Source of the DNA: Parascedosporium putredinis
Lineage: Eukaryota > Ascomycota > Sordariomycetes > Microascales > Microascaceae
DNA length: 64,000 nt
Direction of reading: 5' to 3'
NCBI GenBank assembly: GCA_949357655.1
Contig: CASHTG010000015.1
Coordinates: 620,001 to 684,000 of the forward strand
The notes beneath the pieces were generated by a model. The model worked only from the letters and a program-made list of their open reading frames with translations. It had not been told where the DNA came from and did not search any database. Of this stretch, positions 35,528 to 47,680 are shown piece after piece (positions within the stretch are counted from its first letter, which is position 1; every line of letters begins with the position of its first letter). A program made the translations under genes and the position numbers.

Positions 35528-38500
35528 TCACCCTGTCTTGAACCGCGCCACGACCCTCGGGATGGGGCCGCATATTCTTCGCCCTGGGCATTGGTGGCCA
35601 ATGCCCGGGCGGACAATGGTGTACCCTTCCTCATTCTTCGCTAACCGCCTCGGCCGACTGTCGCTTGCTCGCCAAGTGCTGTTCGAGAGCCACTCGGTTT
35701 ACGGTTTTGTTCAGGTCATCTTGCTCCTGAATCAGACGCTTCTCTCCACCATGTGAATCTGCCGGGGCACCTTCGCAGTCAGCTTTCTTGTTTCTTTCTT
35801 CGCTACCTTGCTCGCCTCTCTTGCATTCCAGTTCTTTGTCCCTTGACTACATGTTGGGTCAATACCAAGACAAGATGAGAGAGCTCGCCCACCGTTTTTC
35901 TTCTTTTTCTTCCGGTTCACCTCCACCTCGGAGCAATCATTTTTGGCGCTTGTTTCCCCCAAAATACCCAACCCGCACGCGAAAGAGTTTACGATGACGG
36001 GATAACGCCTATCGATTCGAACACCTCGATGCATCCACATGATTAGAAACGTACGACGACAGCATCAGCATCCATGACACGAGGGATAAAGAGGCCCGGT
36101 GCCACGGTGCATAATAATGCCTATCTAGCCTCCGGCCTGACATAGTTGTTTTTCTTCCAAAGAATGGACCTCTCGGCCGGAGTGCTCTCCCTTTCCCCTT
36201 GCCCATTTTCTAATGCTTCGCTTCTTCTGGAATATCATAGGGATGGGAACTTACCTCTGGATTTTTTTCTCTTTTTCTTTTTCTTCTTCTTTCTTTGTCC
36301 TTCCTTTTAAGGCATAGACTTTTGTCGTTTTCATTCTCCGCCAGATCCTGATAGATATCCAAGATGTCAGCAGGCTATATCCGGTTTTGGCTCATTTGTT
36401 TTCTGATCATTGTTTGCCGGTGCAGGCCCTAGACAGGCCGCAGGCGTACGGAGCAAGGCAGAGCGGTATATGTCATTTTCTCCGGACTTTCATGTGCAAC
36501 CAAGCGATGAGAAGAAGGAGGAGAGAAAAGTGTGTATGAGCTTCAAGAGCGGGTATAAAGGAATAGAAGCATTTCAGAACCCCAAAATATCAGTCCTGTT
36601 TGCAAGTGAAGTTATAGTCGTCTACAGAAACACCGTTGCTGTAAAGGGAGCCAGTATGCTCAGCTCGATTTGGCAAACAAAGTATTAAGGCGTGCTCAAG
36701 GCATTGGAAAGGGGGCTGGCTTGCGGGTGAAGAGCAAGAATCGCAACTTTGAGAAAGAAGAAGCAGAGGCAATAAAGCAAAGAGACAAGGATGGATGGGC
36801 CGGGGACGGAATGGAGGATGCATTAATAGCCCTGTCACGACTTGTCAGGAGCAGAACCATTTCGCTGGCCGTATCCGGATAACTCGGCTGACCAGGGCTA
36901 TCGAGCATCCCACGAATGTCACATGCCGAACGGGCCGAGCCGTTCACCTTGGACGGTGCGCTAGGGGAAAATGGCAGATGCGAAGAGAGCAAGAGAAAGA
37001 AGGAGAAGAAAGAAGTTTTCCTTGATATGGTGGAAACTCTGCCATGCTCTTGAAGAGGATGGGGAAACATGTGAAGAGTTGGACTGTAGGACATGAGGTG
37101 TATACTGATTGGGTGGGAACCATAGGAGGGGGTTGAGACTTCAGAGAACGAGGAAACGCCAGCTCTGGGTTGGTTTTCTCCTCTGTTTTATCTCGCTTGA
37201 CTCGGGCTCTAGATTTCTAAATCCAAGTCTTGTGAGCGTAGGAAGAGTCCCTCCTCTGGTTGTTGCATTGCCTATGGCCATCTCGCCCCCAGATTATCCC
37301 ACTCCCAGGGGGAATACCATACCTAGGCAGGTGAATTTTATGAGCGAAGAATATTGGAAAGGACTTGATAAGAGCACATGTCGAGGGTGTAAAAGTGTGC
37401 ATTCTCAGAAGGTTCCGGTTCTTTACAGACAGCTCGCGCATGCCCGCGGCGAACTTTCGGAGAGAGCCAGGAGCACTCGGAACGTACAGTGTTCGGTCGC
37501 GTCGCGTCCACCTAAATCGGCACACCTACGAATTCATGGATGGATGGTAGAAGGACAGGCGAGGGAGTTGGGATATGCACTTGAGGTTTGGTGCGCCGGA
37601 GAACCGCGAGAGCAGTGGGAGCGACGAGGCGAATGCCGCGCTGCCGTGAGCACCCTTGCGAGGCTTTCATGTTCCGACATAGCGTACTTTTGGTTCCGTG
37701 ATGCGGGTGGTAGGCCTAACTCCACTGCCTACTTCTCAGATGGGGACATAAGGAGGGGGTAGGAAAGGAAGGACGAGGTTTCTAGGCACCAGCTTCGCGA
37801 GAGAGAAGGTATACTGCAGGTTGGTGACCATGAAGCCGTCGATGTCAACATGGATCAATAGCTATTCTTCGTCCAGCCCCCAAGGAAGCCATGGCAGGTC
37901 CTGGGGTTTTCATTAGTCTGAGAGAGGCCTAGCTTGGGCCTGATTACCCTCTCGCTAGATTAATGGAGCCAAGCGATTGAGAAGAGAGTGAACGGTAGCT
38001 AGAATCGCTCGAGGCTTTGGCACTGACTAGAACCCGCCAGCTTGACAGCATGCATGAGAGGGCCTAGGATCATCCAACTGTATCAAGGACAAGGTAAAGG
38101 AACTTCAAACAGAATTCTCGATGTCTAGCTTGGCGAGCTAAGGGTGTTCTAGGTGGTGCTTCTCCATTATGGCATAGCAATATCCATCACTATGGTGTAA
38201 ATGTCCGGTCTATATGGTGTAGCAGACTTGCCTTTCTTCCCTCCTCGCCCCCTTATAGTTGTCTAGACATAGCTTAAATATACGCTAGCATCAAGGGCCC
38301 CGGGCCACCAGGTTGATCTATCTATAAGTTTGCATCCCTAAGAAAAGTTACGAGTGAACGTAAAACTGCGCACAAAGCGACCGTGCGACTAACAAGATGC
38401 AGGCAACTTGCGCCGTCTAGCCTGTCGAGATTTCTCAGATGGACATGGCACCCTGCATGCATAAACATACCCGCCGCCTCTCAATGCCTTGCCGGATTCT

Positions 38501-39053
38501 GAGAGGGTGCGAAGAAAAAGCAACGACAAAAGAAGATTGACGCCAAAGAGAAAAAAGGTCGACGGGAAGCCACCGGCACATCGGACCCTGCAGTCGGGAA
38601 TGTGCATTTCTTTTCTTTCTCGATGTCACCGGCGAGGTCGCATGATCTGCGAATGGCTTGACCAAACGAAGCTGCAGAACTAGCTGTGGCTTCCCTAGGA
38701 AATATGCAGGGCAAAAAGAGAATAACTTGAAGTGGAGGGAACGCGGGAGAGGCGCTTTTAGCTAAACTGGAGAGGCGTCAAAAACTTTTTCTTCGTCGCC
38801 CTCCATCAGCTGCCAATTGCCCCGCCAAAGGCGACCAAGTTCGAGGCATTCTTCCCAACCTCATTTTCACAGCTGGGATCGATCGCACCAAACCCCTACA
38901 GCGCATACACCGAGGCATTATCCTCTTCGTTCGGGAAGAAGACAACTCCAATATTCTCTCTCGCCATCTTTCATCGGGCACCCGTTGCTATCCTGTCGCG
39001 CCCCTCCCCTTTCCCTTGCGCCCGACCAGCTTGCCCCGCTTCACCCACCCGCC
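35528..39053. other. gene-poor stretch
   Basis: No supported gene. The first few hundred bases are the 3' flank of the mannosyltransferase gene. The longest frame (37109-37762, plus) has no recognisable motif. One ATGGATCAAT copy lies at 37850. The last 300 bases are the promoter of the HPM1-like gene. Confidence 0.5.
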
Positions 39054-40452
39054 ATGTCCTTCGCATTCTCCTTTAGCGGCGACGACATAGAAGACACGCA
39101 CGACGATGCCTCCCAAGAAGTCGCCGGCGCCCAGCAGCCCGGCCCCGCCAGCGGCTCGCTCGCCGCCCTCCGGACCGACCACCAAGCGCAGGGCAACAGC
39201 AGCGCTTTCCCCATCGAGGGCAAGCCCCAGCTAGCCCCCAACGCCACAGCGCAGACGACATGTTGGCCCTCTTGCCCTCCAAGGTCGCCTACGACCTGCT
39301 CAGCGTCGCGCTAGAGGACGGCAAGGAGCTGAGTCTGCCTCGGAGAGCTGTGGGACGTGCGCGTCCAGCTCATGGCCGAGGACGACGGCTCCGGCCGGGC
39401 GACCGAGGGGCTCGGCGCCCATGACGTAAAGACGGGCGTGTACGAGGGCGGCTTCAAGAGCTGGGAAAGCAGCGTGGATCTCGTCAAGGTTCTGGCGACC
39501 CGCGACTTTGGCCGAGGCGATCGCGGACAGCCTCTCCATGTAATCGAGGTAGGTTGAAACCGGAACGGCGTCCCAGCTTCCCTTTGCCTGCGGCTGGATT
39601 TGGTTCCACTTCCAAGTTTTCTCTTCACTTGTCTTTTTTTTTTTTTGGGGGAGTTGTGTTTCTTTTTTTCTTTCTTTTTTTTTCTTCATCTTTGATCATT
39701 CGCCCCCTTCCTATCTAATATCGGGACACCTGTAAACTGACGCCGTAAACCTGTTTTGTCTCCCTTTTGCCGCCCCCGTTATAGCTCGGTTGCGGAACTG
39801 CGCTCCCTTCTTTAGCCATCTTCCAACAGACCCTGTTAGAGAGGATGGCGTCTACCGATGAGGCCTCGACCGCGCCGGCCCTCTACGTCACCGTAGCAGA
39901 CTACAATCCCACCGTGCTCCAGCTCGTGACGCTGCCCAATTTCATCCTTACCTGGGCGCTCTTGTGCAAGGAGACCGACCCGGCGCTCGCGGACGCCTTC
40001 TCAATGGAGGACGAGCTCGAGTTGACCGACGAGGTCAAAGAGGGCTTTTGCCGCGCTCTCTCCGCTGCCAACATCCACCTCTCCTGGCTCTCCGGGGGCT
40101 GGTCTAGTGAGTTCGTGGATCTCCTCTACGCCGCCGCGGACGGGCGCAGCCTCCCCGCGCCGCTTACCACCCTGGTCCTCGGCGCCGAAACCATCTACTC
40201 TCCCTTTGCGCTGCGCGCCTTCTACGACACCCTCGTGGACATCATACAAAGGAGCGCCAGGCGAGACCCGGCTCCGACGCTCAGGCCCTCGTCGGCGCGA
40301 AGAGGCACTACTTTGGCGTCGGCGGCTCCCTCGACGATTTCGTCGGCCTGGCGCGGGACGGCGGGTTTGCCGTCGAGCAACTCGCGGAAGAGACGGAGGG
40401 TGTTAGAAGAGGCGTTGTACAATGCACATTGGCCGCGCAATCCAAGGGATAA
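39054..40452 (+). CDS. protein-histidine N-methyltransferase (HPM1/METTL18 type)
   Basis: A SAM-dependent seven-beta-strand methyltransferase; the yeast and human members methylate a histidine of ribosomal protein uL3. The N-terminus MSFAFSFSGDDIED is the family start. Then come LLPSKVAYDLLSVALED, ELWDVRVQLMAE, HDVKTGVYEGGFKSWESSVDLV, the SAM motif I ELGCGTALPSLAIFQ spanning the intron, VTVADYNPTVLQLVTLPNF, LSWLSGGWS, LVLGAETIYSPFAL and the C-terminal HYFGVGGSLDDFV. Exon 1 is 39054-39548 and exon 2 39785-40452, with a 236-bp intron. Three corrections are needed: near 39247 (C run), 39343 (GAGAGAG-type repeat, two bases) and 40245 (A run, after which QARPGSDAQALVGAKRHYFG follows). The length is about 388 residues. 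Confidence 0.9.
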
Positions 40453-43400
40453 AGGGACGGGGGAAAGGGCTGGAAAAAAGAGAAAAATGAAAAATCGGGC
40501 AAAGATTAGCAGGTGATGGCGCGCGGCAAGCCGTTCACGACCCTCCTTCCGGGCGATCCCTTCCTCGGCTCTCTTCACCTGTGGAAGAAGTTCGTCGCGA
40601 GCCCGGCTGATGAGTCGAGGGACGGGACGCGCGAATGTGGAAAGATAAGAGCGAGAGGGAGGGGGTGACTGAGGCCAGCGCAAACTCCCCTATTTCCTAA
40701 GAGACGGGGAAAAACGAGTAAAAGAAACCTAAAAAAGATGAGAAGCTACATGGAGAAGAGATGGAAGGGACCTGGATGTCAACCTCCCGCTACCGGCAAT
40801 GGACGTTGTCGAACTCTGAGGGTCTGGCCCTATTTAGGCTTTGCAGCAGAAAAGGGCATTGAACCTGGGAACATGTTCTAGAAAATCAAGCTCACGATGC
40901 AGCTCTCTCTTTGGACAAACCCGATTGGCATCCCGGGATGTGCGTTTCAAGTTCTCTTCTGCCATCAACGTCGTGCGTATCAAACTGTTTGTGCCTTGGT
41001 TTGCCAAGACCCTTTTCAAAGCCCCCACCCACGCAAGTGCAGCGCGAAGGAGGTGGGAGGTGGAGGTGCATGTGGGAGAAGTGCGGAAGAAACATTCATT
41101 GCATGCACTCGTCTGTTTCTCCCGTCTGTGTGGCGTGTCTCCATTCTGTACATGTAATCGTGAGAAACACAATCCATCGCAACACGGAATAGCCGATTCT
41201 CAGGCTTGTCGCAGAAGGCGACTCGTCTTCGCCTCTCGTGGGAGCCCACAAGGGCAAAACTCTGGGTGAACGGAGCGGGAAAGGAAACTGCCTTGAGTAA
41301 CTTGTTGTCTTTGCCGGCAGCGTGGCATTTGCTAGAACAACATGAGAACCTTGTGCCCATCAGTAGCACCCAACGGTTCTGCGGTTTTAGGAGCAAGAAG
41401 GTTAGGCGGCAGGGGACTTGCCTTGCTCAGGGGACTTGCTTCTTTTTCTCTGTTTCATTTCATTTCCCTACAAAATTCCCTAATTCGTTGTCAAGCCTAC
41501 AGGCGATGTGTGGCTTGCAGGCACCATCAGTCCCAAAGATCGAGACAAGACAACAATGGAAGTTTCTTCGATCAAGACCACTGCACTAGTAGATGTTCCA
41601 TCCTCCCCGCACGCTTGGTCTGGTCTGCATATCCATCCTCAATTGATGGTGGATCTATTATTGTCTCGCCCAGGTGACGAGTCCGCCGAGTTTCCTGTCA
41701 ACGCGAGTGTGAAAACTTTTTTCCGACACTGCCCACAGGTTCCGGCCAGATCGGGAAGGCGTTGTTGAGACTGGTGACACGCTATTAGCTGGGCTTGTCA
41801 ATTTAGAGGGGCGAATATCTAGTGTACATGCGCAAGGAAAGTGACAGGAGAGCACCATCAAAGGCTCAATGCGGGCGAAAAGGGGCCCTGTCGTTAACAA
41901 AGTGGACGCTAATTCCTCTGTCAACTACGGATTCCGTTGACCTGCGCCAGCCGGGACTCGAATTGATACTGCCGTGACTCGTCGGACAGCGTCTTGCAAT
42001 TTCACAAGACCACTACCAGTCCTCGATCAGCGATAAGATAGGCGACTCGAGAGATCGGGGGCGAGCACGGTAGCAGCAGCAGCAGCGGTGATCCAAGAAG
42101 AAGAAGGATGCCGAGAAAAGCAAGCCACACCTGCAGCCTAGCAGACCAAATTGATCCTTGTTCTTCTCGTGGCGGCTTCTACGGGGTACTTTGCACTGCA
42201 GGTGGATGAGCCAACTGGTCCCCTTGGGTGGGGTCTCCCCCTTGCCCCCTTCAAAGGGCGTGCTGTTGTGTCTTCTTCCCTGGTGTCTCTCGTTGGCGGC
42301 CGCGCCAATCAGGTAAGAGAGCAAGGGGTGATCAGAGCTCCTATAAGCGCACTGGCACAAAGGTCACCATCCATGTCAATGGCTACACTCTGTGTTCTTG
42401 ACAGTGGACATTGAGACGACCTTGTTTTGCCTTGTCTTTCTTTGCCTCTTAATTAATACACTGGTATTTTTCCTCGTGGATCGCAATGTTAGGGCCATCA
42501 AAGACAAGATCGCCTTCTCGAGACACACTGATCGCCCAAGGTTATTCTCCAAGGTTCAATGGGCTTCAGCAATCCCTACCTCGGTACACCTCTGCTACTC
42601 GCGCCCGCCCTCATTTTTTATACCTCGACTCTTCGGATGGAAACGCAAGGAATTGATCCCGTATCCAAATTCCCAAAGCCTCTGCAAAATGGGTGGGGAT
42701 GCTTCCAGGCAGAGAGGCGTGGAATCCTGAATGGTTTTAGTGCGCTTTTGTGGTCACACTCCCTCGCTCGTAAACTGCATTCCGACAAGAGGGTGGATTC
42801 GTTTCGGGACATTCGGCGGCACTGGGGAAGAAAGAGCGAGGCCCTTGTGCATCATGGCTGAATGCACATCAAGAAACACGAGCAAAGTTGATGGGGCTGG
42901 CGGTTGAGTGGGTGTAGGGCCTGGCATGCTGGTCGCAGGAAAAGCTTCGAGCGACATCACCTTCTCTGCCGTGTCGGGAAACCCGCTGCTACTTGATTGC
43001 ATCCTCCAACTTGCAAATTTGACGTGTTTGGCCAACATCGACGTCAGCGTCTCTGCATCGCAACGCTGCCCTTGCACGACGGGAAACCTGGTTGCCCACC
43101 CAATATACTTGTACTTGGACTGGTCGGTCACAGCTGCTGGGTGAGAGCAATGATCCCACACCCGCCGTGCTTGTGCAGGTCGGCGGCTTGATTAATCAAT
43201 CAGCCAATGTATGCACTTGACCCTTTCTCTCTCCACTCATCGATCGGTGCGTTGTCGTGGTATCCCTTGGGAGCTTCAAGGGCATGCCGGTCGCGGCATC
43301 GCGGCAGGTCATGATTAAAACCCTTGAGAGACTTGAGGGCTCAGCTCTCTTTGGGCGATCGGTGATCCCTGGATGGCCTGACCACCCCCAGAACCCAGAA

Positions 43401-44281
43401 CATTACTTGTGCAATGGGTATCACCGTCAAGGAAATCCACTCTTTTTTCTTCTTCCCAATCTCAGAATGGTACCCCACAACCAGGCAGTGGCGGACACTA
43501 TCCGGTTTGTGCGTAATAATTGCAACAGTCAAAATCTGGATAGGACAATCGCCATGACGTGGAGCCAGGGGTCTTCCATGGAGTGGCGTACGAAACCCCC
43601 TACAGGAGTGGAGACTCACTAGTACGACTGTAATGAGTCGAGGCTTGATTAATTTCCCCTGTCTGGCCCCCTCAGGGGCCTAGTGCAGGAACAATGAGGA
43701 GTAGCTCAGGGATGCAATAGCGGCCACTCAGATTACATGGAACCCTGAAGTATCAATGTTCCCTTGTTGGCACCAGGACTTCTCAGAATGGCAAGGTACC
43801 AAGGCGATACAAGGCGCGAGCAGCCGATCTGTCTGTTATGCGGCCGGAGAAACGCGTCTTGGTCGTACCTTCGCCTGTCAATCATTCCGCTGTTGTCAAC
43901 CCGTGGAGGCAGGAGCAAGGTACACCTACCCGCGCCGTGATGAAGATGAGGGCTGCCCTGTTCCAGCTCGTCGTGCCTGCCCATCGTGGAGCAAGGCTCG
44001 ACACCCCCAGACTCTAGGAAAGTCCCTTCCAAGGTCCCGCCCGCTCCCTTCCCTGGCCAACCGCCGGGCCTGTCGAAGGCTCCTGCTATCCCGAAGAAGA
44101 AATTAATAGACCTTCCCTCCCATCCCGTTTTCCCGATTTCCTTTTCTACCCCTTCTTCTCCCCCAAAGAGTTCATCCACTATACAATCGTTCTTTTTCTT
44201 CAACTTCCTTTCGTCACATTCTCTCAATCGAAATTCTTTACACTTTGAGCATCGACTCGACTAATACTCTTTTTTATTCTC
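40453..44281. other. gene-poor stretch
   Basis: No supported gene on either strand; only short frames without domains. It holds a GCA/AGC trinucleotide run (42072-42086) and T-rich and CT-rich patches. The right end (from about 44100) is a pyrimidine-rich promoter region for the Kre9-like gene. Confidence 0.5.
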
Positions 44282-44481
44282 GTAAGTCTGCATCGCTCAC
44301 CTTGTTTACGGGGCCCTGCTTCGGCTTGTCATAACTGCTCTCCTTTTTTTCTGCTTGTTCTGTTTCAGTGTCACGGCTCCGGCGCATCACCTTGTTGCGC
44401 GGCTCCTTGAGTCTCAGATCTCAAAAGGACCGTTGTTAAAAGAGTGAAATACTGACTGGGTCCCCTCTTGTGTCAATACAG
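44282..44481 (+). other. probable 5' UTR intron of the Kre9-like gene
   Basis: GTAAGTC at 44282 and AATACAG ending at 44481, with a TACTGAC branch-site match about 30 bases before the acceptor, frame a 200-bp intron that ends 40 bases before the start codon. Leader introns are common in strongly expressed fungal cell-wall genes. Confidence 0.5.
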
Positions 44482-44521
44482 AATTCTCTTTTAATCACCC
44501 CACCTACCTTCACCTTTCAAA

Positions 44522-45264
44522 ATGAAGTACGCTGCTGTCGTCCTCGCCGCCCTTGCGGCCGCCGTCAACGCTGTCCAGTTCACCAACAGCGTTATTGACC
44601 TGAGCCTGGCAAGCCTTTCGAGCTTACCTGGTCTGATGCTTCCGGCGCGGTCACGATTTACCTCAAGAGTGGTCCCAGCACCAACCTAGTAACCGTAGAC
44701 ACCCTCGTCTGTAAGTTTGGCCACTGGTGTGAATGCTGTGGAAAATCGACCGTTCGTGACTGACAAGGCCTCTAGCTGGTGCTACTGGCGACTCCGCTAC
44801 CATCACCCTTAACCCCGCCGACTATCCCTCTGGCACCTACGCCTTCGAGATTGTCGACTCCTCCGCCGTCCCCAACTACAGCGAGCAGTTCACCTTCCAG
44901 GGAACCGGTTCTGCTTCTCAGATTCCCAGTGCCACTGGTTCGACCGCCCGCCCTACCACCACTGCTCCGACCACCAGCTCTGAGACCTCAAGCGAGGCCA
45001 GCTCTGAGACCGACTCTACGACCCAGACTTCTTCCAAGACCACCACTGCCCGTATGTAATATCATTATACCATCATTGCACCAGCTATTCTGTTGCCCGT
45101 GCCCCCCCATTCAGAGCTTTATGCTAATACCCTGAACAGGCCCTACTAAGACCACTTCCACCGACGACGAGGAGGAGACCTCCGTTCCTGGCGCCGCCGG
45201 CCGCGTTGCCTCCCCTCTTGCGCTGGTCCTTGTCACCGTCGCCGCCATGTTCTACTTGAACTAA
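44522..45264 (+). CDS. Kre9/Knh1-like GPI-anchored cell-wall protein
   Basis: A secreted, probably GPI-anchored surface protein of the Ser/Thr-rich family with a Kre9/Knh1-like N-terminal domain, linked to beta-1,6-glucan assembly in yeast. There is a clear signal peptide MKYAAVVLAALAAAVNA, then a beta-rich domain (GKPFELTWSDASGAVTIYL, NPADYPSGTYAFEIVDSS, SEQFTFQGTG), a Ser/Thr-rich linker of about 60 residues and a hydrophobic GPI tail (ASPLALVLVTVAAMFYLN). Exons are 44522-44710, 44776-45051 and 45140-45264, about 196 residues. One base is missing near 44609: GAGCCTGGCAAG should probably be GAGCGCTGGCAAG, restoring S-A-G-K-P-F-E-L-T-W. Expression is likely strong, judging from the leader intron and codon choice (inference). 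Confidence 0.9.
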
Positions 45265-46297
45265 GCTAGTGATGGGATTGGTGTGTTGGTGAGGTTTATG
45301 AAAGCGAAGGTTTAAACGTGAGCTCTGTTTTTGCAGGCGTCTAGAGGATTGAGGATACCGTATATTAATAATGGATGGTACATAAGCCACGGATGGATTC
45401 AAGTCATGGATGGCTCAAGGGAAATGGAATCATAGCGATTTTCCTTTGCCACTTTTTTTTCTTTCTTTTTTTTCGTCATCACTCTTTCAATCCGGCCTCT
45501 TCGCGCCGTATGTCGGGGATGGGACGAGCATTTGTACGCAAAAACAGTTGATACCGTAAAGCAAATACCACGCTCATTGAGTCTTAAGGCTTATCCATTT
45601 CGCCCGTTCATCTCGGTATATAGAGATCTCTGTCCCAGATACTGGTGATCCCGAAGGCATGCGCCTGCATTCGCGAGTGGTGTGAAGTAATCCAAACAAC
45701 GGAGTAGTTGTATCAAAGTTAATCAAATAGGACTGCACGTGTATTGATGGGTTTTGTTCTTCAAGCGTTGGCTCGCTAAATGCGTCTTATAAACTTAGAG
45801 ATCGCTCCCCTTTTCCCCCTTTCCCCTTCCTGACATGACGATGCCGTATATACTCAATAGGAAAGGAACAGCCCATGGAAGAAGAGAGAGCAAATGGGAG
45901 AAACGAAACGAATAGAAACCAAAAGAAACGCCTGTATGATGCATACATGAAGTTATTATGCTGATAATACATAAGGTAGTGGAAGGATGGGCTCGCGCCA
46001 ATGCAGGCGAAATGTATCATGGTTGCCGTGGAGGATGGCAGCAAAGGACCTGGCTCTAAGACGGCATTTGCTGTTGATGAATGTGTATGATGTGAAACCT
46101 AAAAGAGTAGAACAACCGCGTTTTTTGGAGAGAAAGGCAAAATCGGCACAGATGATGGTGTGGCTATGAGACATGAGGAAAAGGCACGTACGTGCCGTAA
46201 CGGGGGCTGAACGTGGAACGGAAAGGAATAGAAAAAAGATGAAAGGACAAGGACACTTAAAAGGTGTGGCGTGGGAAGAAGCCAGATATAAACGAGG
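45265..46297. other. intergenic between convergent genes
   Basis: 3' flanks of the Kre9-like gene (plus) and the PP2C gene (minus). Only short frames and T/A-rich patches. Confidence 0.5.
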
Positions 46298-47680
46298 TCA
46301 AAGGCGGGCCTTGGGCTGGGTATCCTCACAGACAACAGCCACGACGACGCAAATATCGTCGACCTTGCCTCCATCCCAGTGTTCGTTGGGGTAGGCGGCC
46401 TTGACCTCCTTGGAGAAAGGCGATTCGGATTTCCTGTCCAAGCTCGCCTTCTTGGCGGCGGCGGTGAGTGAGGTCGCGAGGGTGCTTTGAGAGTGCGAGC
46501 AGGTGGAGCGCTGGGGTCGTCGGCGGGACTTTTCTCGGGGACTTGACGAACTTTTCGAGATCGGACGCGACGCGGATGGAGCCGGACTCAGTCATCTGCC
46601 AGGCACCGGAGCTAGTCATGATGCGGCTAGCGACGTGGAGGATATCCTGGTTGAAGAGATTGTCCCAAACGCCGTCGGTCGCGAAGATGACGACGTCGCC
46701 GTGTTGGAGGCACTTGTGGGTCACGTCGGCGTCGTGAGGCATGTCGCTGAAGCCGCGACCGCCAAACATGGCCATGCGGGAGAGCATCACGGGAGGGATG
46801 GCGGAGAGCTGAAAAGGGTGTTGAAGTCGTGGGTCTGGGGCTGGGAGCAGGTGTGCACACCGTTGAGGCGGAGGATGATGAAGCCCGAGTCGCCGAGGTT
46901 GGCCACCTCGAGACAGCCGTCGGGCGACGCTAGGCCGACGCAGGCGGTGCTGCCGCCGGCCGAGATGCTCCCGTCGTGGAGGACATCGCTGTATCCCTTC
47001 TCCATCAGGCGCCGGGCCGTGAGGTGCTCGATGGGCCGGCTCGCGTCGCTGCCGTGGTAGTACGCCTGGGCGGCCATGTAGTCGCAAAAGGCGTGGGAGA
47101 AGTCGGCCGGGTCGACGTTGGACTCGACCCAACCGCCCACGCCGTCGGCGAGGCCAAAAGCGACGCTGCCCGTGTCGCCGAGACGGCTGACGAAGAAGGC
47201 GTCGTGGCCGCTGTCGGGGCGTGACTTTTGGACTTTTGGTGCGCTGGACGCGGTGGTATGGGTTGAACTGGTAGACGTGGGTCGAGGGGTCGAACTTGTG
47301 GCCCTTGGCTATGTACGAGGCCGCGATGCCATAGCTGTACGTGGCCGTGGAGGGCTGCGCGGAGAGAAACCTCGTGCAGCCAGCGACGGAGGCGGGTGGG
47401 AACGAGGGTTTTCGCGGGGATGCATGGTTTGTAGGCGTGTTAGGAGAGAGCCTAAGGGAGGAGGAGGAGGAGGGAGAGAAGAGCGGGTTAGTTGACTTGC
47501 ACCCCTCAACAGTTGAGTGTTGTATTGCAGTTTGGGAAACAGGGGGAGATGAGGGCGGCGGCGGCGGCGGGGAGGTTAGATGAAGCTCTTCCTCGAGGCG
47601 AACCTCGGCTTGAAAACCTACGTACCTTGCCTCTGTTGACGCTGACAAGCTCTCGCGACTCGGGGAATGAACGTGGCCAT
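46298..47680 (-). CDS. PP2C-type protein phosphatase, PTC7/azr1 family
   Basis: A metal-dependent Ser/Thr phosphatase; yeast Ptc7 is mitochondrial and acts on Coq7 in ubiquinone synthesis. Motifs in order: YSYGIAASYIAKG, KFDPSTHVYQFNP, GHDAFFVSRLGDTGSVAFGL with ADGVGGW (metal-binding Asp), DFSHAFCDYMAAQAY, GGSTACVGLASPDG, EVANLGDSGFIILR, GDVVIFATDGVWDNLFNQ, and the C-terminal PNEHWDGGKVDDICVVVAVV. The proposed exon 1 (47680-47626) reads MATFIPRVARACQRQQRQ, a plausible mitochondrial presequence, with a 174-bp intron to 47451. Frame repairs are needed near 47350, 47228, 46813 and 46490. All metal-site residues that I can check are present. The start is less certain than the body. Confidence 0.88.

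Noticed and set aside
37109..37762. 217-residue plus-strand frame
   Set aside because: No domain, no splice support, and composition typical of chance translation.
41942..41965. tRNA-like 3' end on the minus strand (TTCGAGTCCCGGCTGGCGCA)
   Set aside because: The bases before TTCGA do not pair with CCGGC to form a T arm, no A box or matching acceptor 5' strand (GCGCCAGC) lies upstream, and no cloverleaf closes.
46326..47648. 440-residue open frame on the minus strand as a single protein
   Set aside because: Only its ends read as PP2C; the middle is Arg/Pro-rich shadow sequence, while the true PP2C motifs lie in another frame. It is a chimera caused by frameshifts.
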